Shown: piece after piece, positions 21,501 to 32,315 of the stretch
How positions within the stretch are numbered: position 1 is the first letter of the stretch
Layout of the letters: each line of letters starts with the position of its first letter
Assembly: GCA_008330645.1 (NCBI GenBank)
Contig: VLTN01000036.1
Coordinates: 248,001 to 312,000 of the forward strand
Source: Cafeteria roenbergensis
Taxonomy: Eukaryota; Sar; Bigyra; Bicosoecida; Cafeteriaceae
Length of the DNA stretch: 64,000 bases
Reading direction: 5' to 3'
Program-made: the position numbers and the translations under genes
The notes under the pieces: model-generated
The model's input: the letters and a program-made list of their open reading frames with translations, nothing else
What the model was told of the DNA's origin: nothing
Databases searched by the model: none

Positions 21501-24500
21501 TGGTGGCGTTTGCGCAGCGTGCGGAGGCGGAGCTGCCGATCGACGCAGCCACGCTTGCGCACCACGCCGCCCGCTGCCGCATGCCCGAAGCGTCCCTCTA
21601 CTTCCGGGAGCGAGTGTGGCGCTCGGCGCCCATGGCGGCCGTGGACGGCCTCATCTCCGCCAACAAGCGGCTCAACCTGCCGGACGCAGCCGTCGGCGTG
21701 CTGACGCTGCTGGCGAAGCGGGCGGCTCTCCAGCGCGCGGGGCAGCTAGTGCCGGCGCAGCACACGGTGGAGGGGCCCGGCCCAGCGATGGCGGCGCTGC
21801 TGGCCGGCTCCGCGGGCGGCGGGAGCGTGGGCGCGGACGGCGGCAGAGGCTGGGGCTGGTCCGGCGGCCTCGCAACGGGCGTGGGACGCTCGGCGCAAGC
21901 CGGGTCGCTGCTGGCATCGGCGGCCGCGGCGGCTGCGGCGGCGGCAGAGGCGTCGGTTCCCAAGGGCCTGCGCGCGGGCTCTGCCAGCAACTTTGCAGGA
22001 GGCGTTGGGGGCGGCGGCGCGGCAGGTGCTGGGGGCGGCGGAGGCGGCGGCGTTGGTGGCGTCGCCGTATCTTCCACCGCCCGCTGGCTGGAGCGGCTGG
22101 GTCGCTGGCAGGCGTCATACGCTGCCCACGCCGTGAGTTTCGGCCGCGACCCCAGCGACGCCGACAGCGCTCTCGGCATGATGCGATGCCTGCAGCAACT
22201 CAGCGAGTGGTCGGCTCTGCTGGACGTGGCACGGGTGGCCTGGCCTGCGCTGGTCAGCTCTGGCCGCGGCGGCGGCGGCGGAGGCGGCAGTGGCGCCGGG
22301 GGCGCTGGCGGCGTGAGCGCGGCTCTGCTGGAGGCTGCCCCAATGACCACACGCGCAGCCTGGGCCGTGGGCAACTGGAGCGACATGCAAGCCTACTCGC
22401 AGCACCTCCCGCGCGACCAGCTGGCCGGATGCCTCTTCAGGGCGGTGCTGCGGGTGCACGCCGGCAGCTTCGGCAGAGCCCAGGGGTACATTGACGCCGC
22501 ACGGCAGCACCTGGCAGCCGGGGTCCAGTCCTTCGCCGGCCAAACGTACAGCCGGGTGTACCGGAGAGTGGTCGTGGCGCAGCAGCTGACGGAGCTGGAG
22601 GAGGCAGCCACCCTGCTCCGCCTGCGCGCCATGGGCGAAACCGCAGCGGCGGAGACGTTCGCGACCACGCTGCGCCGCGTGTGGCGCCGCAGGCTCCTGG
22701 CCATGCGCCGCGACGCCGCCACGTGGCACAGCGTCCTCAGCGTGAGGGCGGTGGTCCCCTACCGCTACGGCGACGCAACCTCGTGGCTGGAGTTTGCGGC
22801 GCTCGCGCGTCGGTCCGGCCGCTTCAACCTGGCCAGAAGGGTGCTCTTGGGGCTGGGCGTGGACGGCCGAGGCGGCATGGCCCGATCGGGGGCGGAGTAC
22901 CTGTCCGGCCTGGGCTCCATGCACGCTCGGGCCATTGAGGCCAGGTCACCATGGTCCGCCCTCCTGGCCTCGCCAGACCCCGCCGCCGTGCTTGAGGCTG
23001 GCGTCATCATCACCGGGGAGGGCGGACCGGCCGACGAGGCGTGGGCCGAGGCGCGCGGGGCAGAGCCGCCGATTCTGGAAGGATCCGTCGGTGGCTCTGC
23101 CGGCCCTGCGCCAGGCGACGCCCGGATCCCGCCGCTCCTGCCCTCGGGCGCCGGACTGCCGCCGCACCCCGCCGTGGTGGTGGAGTACCTCTGTCTCATC
23201 TGGGACTGCGGGTTCCACCGCGCTGCCGTGCACTGGATGACTCGCCTCGCGGCCGTGCTGGACAGGCACGCCCTCGACAGAGCCGCGCTGCGCACCGGCC
23301 AGCCCCTCCCCTCCGTCCTGGATGACGTGGCAGCCATGGCGGAGGAGGAGGCCGCGGAGATGGAAGAGGCGCGCCTGGCAGAGCTGGAAGAGCTGCGTGC
23401 GGCAGAGCTGGAGCGACAGCGGCGACGGGAAACCGCCGACGCCGCGGCGGCCAGTGCCGCTGCCGAAGCGGCCTCTGCTGGCACCCGCGCCCGGCGCGGC
23501 GGAGGTCACACCGCTGGAGGGACTGTGGGTCGCAGGGGTGACTCCGGGGTGATGGATGCAGAGGACGAGCTCGACCTCAGCGTCGACGTCGACGATGCCT
23601 CCGCCATGGCCGGAAGGATCGATCCTTCCGGTCTTGGCGTCATGGCTGCGATGGAGGAGGACGCCGACGCCGCGCTGGTGACGAGCCAGTCGGGGTCCCA
23701 CGGCGCAACGTATGGCCGGCGCCGGCGCCGCTCGCAGACCCGCAACGACACTTCCGGCGCTGTCGTCGCCTGCCTTCCCACGGTATCTGAGCACCACGGT
23801 GGAACAGACGATGAGGAGGACGAGGACGAGGAGGACGAGGAGGATGAGGACGAGGCTGCCGACGGCGCAGCTCGCACGCCGGAAGCCTCCTCCTCCTCCT
23901 CCTTCTCCGCCGGACACGCACACGAGGCGCCCAGCTCTGCCAGCGAGGCAGATTCGCCCCTGCCAGCTGAGGCCTCGACCGTCGCCTGCAGCGTCAGCCC
24001 CGACTCTGCAACTGCAACTGCAACTGCAGCTGCTCCTCTGGCGGTTTCGGCTGCGTCTCCGCCCCAGCCTCCGCGCCCGCCTCCGCGACCCTCCCGGCCC
24101 ATCACGGCCCCATCAGCCACTGCATCGACCGACGCGCCGCCGTCTCAGCCCGCAAGCGCTGATGCCGAGGCCGGCGAGGATGCAACCGGCGAAACCGCCG
24201 AGGACAGCTCCCCTGTGTTCCGAGCCCCGGCCCGCGACGATGAGGCCGCGCTGCTCGAACTGGCAGCCGCCGCAGGGATCGACGTCTATTCGCCGCCCTC
24301 CGGGGTGGTCGGGTACCGCTTCGGCGCCGGGGACGTCGCCTCCGCCGCCGCGGAGCGCGTGCTCAGGGCGCGGGTACACCTGCAGCTGGGTACGTGGCTG
24401 CGCGCCGACGCCGACGACGCCGCCGGGGCGGTGCTGGGCCCGACCGCCGGGGAAGGTGTGGACGTCGGGGGGAAGCCGTTTGCGAGCGACGACTTTGAGG

Positions 24501-27500
24501 GGATTGCCGGCACCGCGGCCGCGGGAACCCACACACAGCAGCAGCAGCAGCAGCAGCAACAGCAACAGCAGCAACAGCCGGCTGCATCGGCGGGTGCTGC
24601 TGGCGGCGCGAGTGGTGGCACGGGCCACCACAGCGCTTCAAGCAACGGCTCTGCCGGGCACGCCGGCGCACCTGCCGCCGCAACTGGCGCTGCCGCGGCG
24701 GCCGCTGCTGCCAGCGCCGCTGCTGCGGCCGCCGCATCTGCAGCGAGCGCCGCGTCCTCCGGGGGGGGCGCTTCTGCCGGCGCTGCCGCCTTCAGGCGCA
24801 CCTCTATCAGCGCCGGTCTGTCCTTCGGAACGCCGCTCGTGATTCCCGGCGGGGCGGAACAAAGTTCCCCCGCAGAGAGGGCGGCTCTGCTGGCCCGGGT
24901 GTCGGGACCGGTGCTGAAACACCTGCGTCTGGCCGTGGAGGAGGCGCCGGCGCTGCGAGAGGCCTGGCACACGTGGGCGCTGGCGTCGTTTGAGGCGGCG
25001 CAGCGTCTGCGCGCGGTGAGGGCTCCCAGATCGGCTGTCAGCCGTCGCGTGCGCGCGGCGGTGACTGGCTTCGCGATGGCCATCAGACTGGCTCGCGATG
25101 CCGGCCTGGGCGGTGCCGCGGTGCAGCAGGACCTGCTGAGACTGCTCACGCTGTGGTTCGACTTCGATGGCGGCGGCGCGGGAGGGGGCGGGGGCGGAGG
25201 CGGCGGCGGTGCTGGTGGCGGCGGGGGCGGGGCCGGGGGCGGTGGGGCACTGGACGATTTTGGTTCCGGGGGCGGAATGGGCGGCGGCGGCGGCGGCGAT
25301 GCCGCCGGCGGCCGCTCCAGCCTTCGTGCAGCTGTGCTGGGCATCGACGCCTCCACGTGGCTCGCAGTCGTGCCGCAACTCATCGCCCGCATCCACACGC
25401 GCCACCAGGCGACGTCGGCGCTCCTGGAGGCGCTGCTGGCGCGCGTGGGCGGGGCCCACCCCCAGGCCCTAGTGTATCCGCTGACAGTCGCGGCTAAGTC
25501 AACATCCGTTCGCCGGCAGGCGGCGGCGCGCAGCCTGCTCCAGCAGCTCCGCAGGCGCTACAGGCAGCTGGTGTCTGAGGCCGGCACGGTCAGCAACGAG
25601 CTGATGCGCGTGGCCGTGCTGTGGGAGGAGGCCTGGCACGCCGGGCTGGAGGAGGCGAGTCGCCAGCACTTTGGGGAGAACGACACGGCTGGCATGGTGG
25701 AGACGATGCGCGAGCTTCACAGGCGCGTCGAGGCGGGGGCCACCACGCCCCTCGAACGGGAGTTCCTTCGCAAGTACGGCGACAGCATCCGCACGGCGGG
25801 CCAGTACCTGCGGCGCTACGCGGGGCACGGCTCTGCCGCCGACATCACCAGGGCTTGGGAGGAGTACTTTGAGATCTACAACGCCATGTCCAAGCGCCTC
25901 GAGTCGCTCACTTCGCTGGCTTTGCACCAGGTGAGTCCGGCTCTGCTGGCGGCGCGAAACCTCGTGCTGGCAGTGCCCGGCACGTACGCCTCAGCCATGT
26001 CTGGGGGCATCGGCGATGGCGAGCACCTCTGGCGCGGTAACGAGGCGGCGGCAGTGGCGGCAGCGCAGCGCATCGTGACCGGGTCGGGGCAGGGCGTGGT
26101 GGCCGAGGCATCCTCCAGGGGGGGCTCGGGCATGGGTGCGGGGGGGGCAATCGCCGCCCTCCCCGGCATCGCCGGCGGCCTGGTCGGGGTGACTGGCGAC
26201 CCGCTGGGCTCTGCAGGAGGCGCGGCCGGCGGGGCGGGCGCGGCCGGCGGGGCCGGGCGGGCCCCGTGGTGGTGGGGCGGCGGCGCGGGGGGCGGGGCTG
26301 ACGGCGGGTCTGGGGCCAGCAGCAGCAGCGGCGTGGTCTCGTCCGCCGCCGTGCCGGGCGCCGTCTGGGGCGCCACCGGCGGGTGGCTTGGCGGACCCCC
26401 CATGGAGCCGGGAGGCCCCGAAAGTGGCTCTGCCGGCTCTGCGGAGGATATTGCCGGGTTTGGAAGCGAGGGATCCGGCCACTGGTGGATGCGCCCGCAG
26501 CTCACGGGAGGCGCTGAGGGCCGCTGGGCCGGGCTCTACCGGCAGAGCTTGAACGAGTCGACGACGATGTCGTTGTCGCTGTCGCTGGGGAGTTCCCCGG
26601 AGATGGCTGGGGCTGCCTTTGCTTCAGCTGCCGGCTCTGCCGGCGGCGACGAGGACGCTGACGACGCCGACGCCGCAGGCGGTGGTGGCGGCGGCGGTGG
26701 CGGCGGCGGAGGCGGTGGTGCGTCGCTGGCGCCCGTGTCGAGAATCCTGGCGTTCAACGCGGATGTGAGCGTGATTGCTTCTAAGCAGAAGCCTCGAAGG
26801 ATCGCGGTGGGCGGCTCCGACGGCCGTCAGTACGCCTTCCTGCTCAAGGGCCGTGAGGACCTCCGGCAGGATGAGCGCGTGATGCAGCTGTTCGGGCTGG
26901 TGAACAACCTCCTCAGTGCTGAGAGCCTCACGGCAGGCAGGGGCCTCCGCATCCGTCGCTACGCCGTCACCCCGCTCTCTCACGACGCCGGCGTGGTGGG
27001 GTGGCTTCCCTCCTGTGACACGCTTCACCAGCTCATCCGGCAGCACAGAGAGTCGCGAAACGTCGCCGTGGACATTGAGCGGCGCGTTATGCAGCGCGCG
27101 TGCCCGCGCTCAGAGCTGCTCCCAGCCATTCACCAGGTGGCCGTGTTTGAGGCCGCGCTCGCCGCCACAAACGGGAGGGATCTCGAGCGGGTCCTCTGGC
27201 TCCGCGCGGTTTCGCCGCAGGAGTGGCTGCGCCGCCGCACGGCGCTGAGTCGCTCCCTTGCCGTGATGAGCGTGGTCGGCTACGTGCTCGGCCTCGGCGA
27301 CCGTCACCCTTCCAACCTGATGATGGATCGCGTCACCGGCCGCGTGGTTCACATCGACTTCGGGGACTGTTTCGAGGTGGCCACCACCCGGGAAAAGTTC
27401 CCGGAAAAGGTGCCGTTCCGCCTGACCCGTATGCTGAGCAACGCGATGGAGGTGGCGGGCATCGAGGGCCACTTCCGGTCGACGGCAGAGCGGACCATGA

Positions 27501-28054
27501 CGGTGGTTCGCAGCCACCGAGACAGCCTGATGGCCATGCTGGAGGCGTTCGTCCACGACCCGCTCATCAACTGGAGGCTGGTCAGCGGCGCGGCGGACGA
27601 CGCCCGCACCGACGAGGAGGAGGCGGAGGCGGAGGCCAGGGCTGCGGCCTCCACCTCTGGGGCGGCGCGGGTGCTGCTGGCGGCGCAGGCTGCGAACCGG
27701 CGCGGGGCATCGCTCGCAGGAACTTTCCGGGGAGTTTCCGCGTCCAGCTCCCGATCGCTCGTCCGCTCAGCCCACGCCGCCGCGGCTGCTGCCGCCAGGC
27801 GTGACCGCGTGTCCGGCGGCACAGGCGCCGACGCAGACGACCCCGACAGGGGCGGGGGCGACGCCGCCGGCCGCGAGGCGCTCAACGCGCGCGCCCTCGC
27901 AGTCGTGCTCAGGGTGAGGGCGAAGCTGTCGGGCCGCGATTTCGCCGCCACAGGCAGCCTCAGCCCTGAAGATCAGGTTAGCCGCCTGGTCGAGCAGGCC
28001 ACCTCACACGAGAACCTGGCAGTGCTGTACATGGGCTGGTGCCCGTGGTGGTAG
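13120..28054 (+). CDS. TOR: TOR serine/threonine kinase (PIKK), about twice the usual length
   Basis: Three exons: 13120-13185, 13635-13867 and 14239-28054, phases 0 and 2, donors GTGAGC and GTGAGT. The product is 4,704 residues against about 2,500 in yeast and animals. HEAT repeats fill the first half; the N-terminus aligns with human mTOR ('ELVSQLLRDLNRAL', 'SANYLR', 'LLPRLAAFAPRTFT'). FAT region precedes FRB at about 3885-3990 ('MRVAVLWEEAWHAGLEEASR'). The kinase domain begins near 4285 with ATP-site Lys4303 ('LLKGREDLRQDERV'), catalytic Asp4454 ('GLGDRHPSN') and metal-binding Asp4473 ('HIDFGD'). FATC ends in 'VLYMGWCPWW'. The extra length is low-complexity inserts, chiefly poly-Gly, plus poly-Ala, poly-Gln (24537-24578) and an acidic run near 23810. 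Exon 3 is 13.8 kb with no stop; small in-frame introns cannot be excluded. TOR couples nutrients to growth in TORC1/TORC2. Confidence 0.95.
16589..16609. repeat. Inverted pair of the GGCTCTGCC motif in TOR
   Basis: GGCTCTGCC at 16589-16597 and GGCAGAGCC at 16601-16609 form 9-bp arms around a 3-base loop (AGC), within the coding sequence. Confidence 0.85.
20311..20590 (+). repeat. Largest GGC-rich poly-Gly tract in TOR
   Basis: About 280 bases of mixed GGC/GGT/GGA/GGG codons give roughly 90 residues that are almost all Gly, with a few Ala, Arg and Asp. Similar tracts lie near 15979-16026, 16187-16249, 16488-16564, 18390-18525, 21064-21130, 25173-25250 and 26680-26722. Mixed codons argue against pure recent trinucleotide slippage. 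Confidence 0.85.
23610..23631. repeat. 22-bp perfect palindrome inside TOR
   Basis: The arms read CCGGAAGGATC and its reverse complement with no spacer, in the codons for 'GRIDPSG'. A related hairpin with the same GGAAGGATC core lies at 45810-45835. Confidence 0.8.
24537..24578 (+). repeat. CAG/CAA microsatellite encoding poly-Gln in TOR
   Basis: A run of CAG codons interrupted by CAA gives about 14 glutamines between the HEAT/FAT blocks. It is followed by an Ala-rich segment. Confidence 0.85.
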
Positions 28055-28912
28055 AGTTGCCGCGGTCCACCCGGGCGCGGCACGGCGCTCCAGCGCTTCC
28101 TGGCGCCGAATTTTCGTGGTTTGCGTGGCAGCATGTGCCCGTCTTCATCCCGCAGCTTGCACGCCCGGCAGCACCCACTCTAGGCAGCGCCCACGCATCC
28201 AACGCTCGAACGCATCCAACGCTCGGCAGCGCCCACGTTCGGCCGGACAGCGCCGCGAGTTTGGCAAGAGCGGGACGAACGGGCGGGCGTCTGGCGCACG
28301 CGCGGGGGTGTGGTCCTCATAGTTGAGCGATACGAAGTTGCACTCACAGCACTCGATGCAGGCAAGGGTATCAGACGATCGACTAAGCTGAACCTGGCTG
28401 GGAAGCGCCCACGCCACGGCGCCCGCCCCTCGCCCCGCCCAACGCAACGCCAAAGCTTCCAATCACGCGTTTCCAGTCCACTCGCCTCGCGGCCAGCCGC
28501 GGCGTGCCAGCCGCAGCGGCTCCGCAACGCCCACCCCATCCAGCGCGCAGGAGTCGCTCGCACGTGGCGACACCCTCTGCCCCGAGGAAGGACACGCCCC
28601 CCCCCTCCTCTCCACCCCTCAACGGCTCTGTCGCGGCAGCTTGTGGCGCTGCTCCCTCCGCCACAGCTGGGCGACACGCCGGGGCCGGTTCGGGGCAGCG
28701 CCACGGCTGGCCGGACCCGCTGCAAGAGCGCGCTGAGCCCGAGGAAGATACCCCCGTGCCGCACGAGGGTCCAACAGGGGTCTCGTCGCCCGTTCGCGCC
28801 GCGGGGGCAGGCACAGCTGACTGGCCGGTCTGCAGAGCGCCTGGCTCCAAACACGCCTCCTGGAACCACGGCGCCTGTCCGGGCAGGGCGGGTTCACAAG
28901 ACGAGGCGCCTC
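28055..28912. other. Convergent intergenic region after TOR
   Basis: 858 bases between the TOR stop and the TM2-gene stop on the other strand. It contains a short tandem duplication around 28190-28235 (units with 'GCATCCAACGCTCG' and 'GGCAGCGCCCACG'). No gene was recognised; open frames have no family wording. Confidence 0.45.
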
Positions 28913-29960
28913 TCAGTAGGCTTGGGAGGCGGCGCCTTGCGGGAAGTCGTAGCCGCCTCCTCCGCCGTCAAGGCCGGTGTCGCCCCACGCGCCAGGCACG
29001 CCGGCGTTGCTGCCCCGGCCGGGCCCGCCGTAGCCGGGGCCGCCGTCGAGCACCTCGAACGTGTCATCGAGCTCAAAATCGCCCCCGTCCATCAGCGTCT
29101 GGAAATGGTTGTCCCATGCCTCCCTGTTGTGCTCGTTGACCAGGTCGGGAATGCGCCAGGCGTCGGTGATCCAGCCGACGAGGAAGAGCCCGCAAGTGCA
29201 CATCCACAACAAACCCGTGCGCCAGTGGCCCAGGTAGAAGCGATGGCCGCCAAAGATGCCTGCGGGTGGCGTGCGCGGGCAGGAGGGTGAGGGGGTGATA
29301 CCAGTTGTGGGGTCGGTCACGGGCGGAGCGCCGCGGGGCGAGACCTGTTGCGAGGGATTGGGGGCAGCAGAGGCGGCCGGATGATGCTCGAGGCGCGGGG
29401 ACGGCAGGCAATGCAGCCGCAGCGGGGCCGCCCCAGAAGCCCGGACAGGGGCTCTGGCGGGATACTCCAGACGCGGCCGGACGACCCCAGGCCGGCGGCG
29501 GGCCCGGGCGGCGAAGATGCGCGGCAGCGCAAGCTTGGTTCTGCGGCCAGCTCTCGCAAGCAGCGGTGCTTTCGGGCCGCCCCGCCGCGCCGCAGCAGCC
29601 AGGCACTGCCCGCCTCGGCCACGGCACCGCCGCCAAGGCACGCGCAGCCGCGGGACTGGTCCTGGCGGGGCGGGACCAGCGGAGCAAGGCGCAGCTCACC
29701 GAGGACGAGCCAGAGCGCGTACGCCCTGCGAGTGGCGACAGAGGGGGGCGGACGCAGCGGCGATGGGCAGCCGCGCCAGCAGCAAAACGCGGAGCCCCGC
29801 GCGCTGGCATTGGCAATGGGGGCACACTGCCGGCCTCGGGGCAGGGGGCGGCCGTGCGCGGGACGATGCGTGCTGGCCGGCGACTTCCGCGAACTGCGGG
29901 GTGCAACATGCTGCAGCATCGCCTGGGCGCGCCTCACGTCGTGGTGTTGGCGATGCGCAT
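28913..29960 (-). CDS. TM2-domain membrane protein
   Basis: Three exons: 29960-29938 (23 bases), 29725-29700 (26 bases) and 29259-28913, giving 131 residues. Phases match only with this arrangement (donors GTGAGG and GTGAGC, acceptors CGCAG). The joined N-terminus has 'AYALWLVLG' running into 'IFGGHRFYLGHWRTG', the core of the TM2 domain: two hydrophobic helices linked by a short loop with the conserved G-x-HRFYLG. The second helix is 'LLWMCTCGLFLVGWITDAW', followed by 'RIPDLVNEHN'. The remaining 65 residues are an acidic, then Gly-rich cytosolic tail. TM2 proteins are small multipass proteins of mostly unknown role; animal TM2D proteins are tied to endolysosomes and Notch signalling. The start in the 23-base exon is the nearest in-frame Met and could lie further upstream. 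Confidence 0.75.
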
Positions 29961-30270
29961 GACGCCACAGGGCCGCGGCGCGGGGGTAGCAGCAGTGGTG
30001 CGCGCTCGGAGTCGGAGCCTGCTGGGCTGGGGGCCGCCGGCAGCCGAGTGTCCAGCGGGTGGCGCCGGGCCTTGCGCGCAGATTTTTGGCCAGCAGGCGG
30101 CTCTGCCGGTCTCGCGAGGCCGGAGCTGCAGCGTGGCAGCGTCCCAGGCGGACGCGGAGGCGTCAGCTTCCAGTGCGCCCTCGGCGTGTGCATTGTGTGG
30201 CCCGTGCGGACCGAGCAGCGGGCGCCTGTGTGTGGGTTGAAGAGTGCCCCGGGCCGCCGCGCCTGCAGCG
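29961..30270. other. Short same-strand intergenic gap
   Basis: 310 bases between the TM2 start and the stop of the next minus-strand gene. It contains a GGCTCTGCC-type motif near 30099. I saw no other feature. Confidence 0.4.
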
Positions 30271-30972
30271 CTACGCTCGAGTTTCTGCAATGTCAGCGCT
30301 GCGCGCCGCCGCTTGCTCCCACTCAGCCTCGTCGTCGCCCGGACCTTCGCTGTCGGAGTCGCCGCATGTTGCGGCGTCTGCAGTCGCGCGCAAGTCCTCG
30401 GGCCGCACGGCGAGGTCGTCCATCGCAATGCCGGCCTTCCCCTCGGCTTTTGCGATTTCGGCGCGCAGCTGCATCCGGCGCACCTCTAGGTCCAGCAGCG
30501 CGCGCTCGTCCGACGGCCTGGCGCGAGCCTTGTTGGCAGCAACCTGCGCCGCTCAGAGGACCAGTGCGGGGGCGAGGCGAGGAGGAGCGCGGCTCGGGCA
30601 GCGTCGGCCGGCCTGCAAAGGCAGAATGCGGGCTGCCATCAGTGCGCCGGCCGCGCTCGGGCGGCAAGCGCGGGCCATGCTTGGCCAGCGCGCCGGGCTT
30701 CGGGGCATTCCGCGGGGCGCTCCAGCCAGCACGAGGCCGGCCGCGCGCGCCAGGCAGCGCCTGCTCACGCTCAGCAGCCAGTGCTCATACTCAACGCGGC
30801 TCATCCACTTCCACACGCCGTTCTCGTCCATGTGAATGCGGACCGGGTTTCCTGCCAGCCGCGCCAGGCTGTAGCCGCCAAGTCCCGCCGCTCCGAGCAG
30901 CAGCATCGCGTTGACAAAAGGCCCCGAAATGGACGACGGAACGCCAAAGCGCCGGCCCCACAGGAAGGGCAT
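30271..30972 (-). CDS. Small single-pass membrane protein, unknown function
   Basis: Two exons, 30972-30769 and 30543-30271, joined in phase 0 (donor GTGAGC, acceptor GCGCAG), give 158 residues. Residues 20-41 form one hydrophobic helix ('VNAMLLLGAAGLGGYSLARL'). The segment after it, 'NPVRIHMDENGVWKWMSRVEYEHWLLS', is charged and aromatic. A predicted helix or coiled coil follows ('ALLDLEVRRMQLRAEIAKAEGK'), then an acidic tail. There is no cleavable signal peptide; the N-terminus 'MPFLWGRRFGVPSSISGP' is short and basic, compatible with a mitochondrial inner-membrane or ER signal anchor. I do not recognise the family. The consistent splice signals and the clean phase support a real gene. It is divergent from the saposin-like gene, with 225 bases between starts. 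Confidence 0.65.
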
Positions 30973-31197
30973 TCCCGGACCCAGCTAGCGCCCCCCGGGC
31001 TGGAGGCGGCAACAGGGCTACGCCTCTCTCCCCACTGGTCAGCTTGCGCAAGCCCACACCTGGCGCGCTGGGCGCGCCCCTGTGCGTGCGACGCGCAGCG
31101 CCGGCTTGTGGCAGAGCTGTTGCGGAGCCCGGCGATGGAGACCCGACACTCTTGCTCGCGCGCCGACGCCCAGCCCCTGCCCCCCACCCCTGCAAGC
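30973..31197. promoter_or_regulatory. Divergent promoter region, small membrane protein and saposin-like gene
   Basis: 225 bases between opposing start codons. GC-rich, no TATA box seen. The role is inferred from geometry. Confidence 0.45.
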
Positions 31198-31852
31198 ATG
31201 GCGAGAGCTTCCTGGCGGGCTGCCCTCGTCGGCCTTGCAGTGGCAGCGCTGAGCCTTGGCCCCGCGGCCGGGCAGAACATGCGGGAGTCGATTCAGCCCA
31301 TGATGCGCGTGAGCCACGTTGCCTTGTGCGGCCGCCTCGCCAGCGCGCCCGCAGCGCCATTCCCCCGCCCCCGCCACCACAAGCAGGTCCAACACACTGG
31401 CCGTTGCGCTGCCACCCTTGTGCGTCCGCTGCTGCTGCCCCTGTCGCCTGTGCCGCGCGCAGTGCACTGCTTGCGAGCGCGTCATCGGCAAGGCAGCCCC
31501 GTTCGTGAACCGTCTCGTCCTCAAGGAGCGAATCTGGAGCAAGGAGCTGGCGCGCGAGATCATGGACCACGTGTCGAGCCACTCGTGCTCCGACGACGAG
31601 CTGTTCGGGTCCAACAGCGGCGAGCTGTTGCAGGGCTGCTTGTCCTTCATGACCGACAGCTTCCCTCGCATCCGGGAGGGCCTCCGCCGCCACCTGCATC
31701 CCCGATATGAGGAGTTCGGCGAGGACGTCTCGGCGACCGAGTTCTGCGTGGACATTGGCGTGTGCTCTCAGGGCCTGGGCCACTCGCTCGACCGGTCGCT
31801 GCAGCGCAGCCAGCTGCTGGAGGAGCATCGCAAGCGCATGCAAGATCTCTAG
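31198..31852 (+). CDS. Secreted saposin-like (SapB-type) cysteine-rich protein
   Basis: Two exons, 31198-31308 and 31463-31852, phase 0 (donor GTGAGC, acceptor GCGCAG), give 166 residues. The first exon encodes a clear signal peptide ('ASWRAALVGLAVAALSLGPAAG') and a short linker. The second has exactly six cysteines in a saposin-B-like arrangement: C-x2-C at the start ('CTACERVIG'), two central cysteines, and a C-x5-C pair ('FCVDIGVC') near the end. The central pair is spaced 16 rather than about 10 residues, so this is a divergent member. Saposin-fold proteins bind lipids or help lysosomal lipid breakdown, and some are membrane-active. The chain ends with a charged helix and has no ER-retention signal. 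Location in the secretory or lysosomal route is expected; the ligand is unknown. Confidence 0.65.
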
Positions 31853-32315
31853 AGCGGGGGCCCTGTGCCCCGAGCCCGCCCTTGGCTTGCTGGCGTACGG
31901 CGTGCCATGCGGGCGGCGCCTCTGTTGTGCTTCCTCTCTGCTGCGAGTGCTGTGCTGAGCGCGTGTTGGTTCGTGATTGCGGGTGTGTGGGTGTGTGGGT
32001 GGGCTTGCGTGGAGGGGGCTGGGTGTGGGGAGGCCGAGTGCGCGCGCACAGCCCAGCCTGGAGCGGTGCAGGGCGAGCAAACCGGCCCATTGACGACTTG
32101 AGCGCGCAGCTGGCCACACAGCCCGCAGCCGCCCGTCTGCCAATCGGTGAGCTGCATCGATGCGCCACGACGCGCGCGGCCACGGTAGCGATGCCGCCTG
32201 AGGGCCCCCCCAGGCCATACGGCGCCGCTCGGGGCGGTGAGCGCCCTGCGCCCGCGCCGCCGGGCCTGCCCCCACCGGCTCGCGCTTGCACGGCTCGCGC
32301 CCGTACGGCTCCGAA
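31853..32315. other. Convergent intergenic region
   Basis: 463 bases between the saposin-like stop and the IYD-like stop. It contains a GT-rich stretch near 31975-32030 ('GGGTGTGTGGGTGTGTGGGT'). Nothing else was recognised. Confidence 0.4.
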
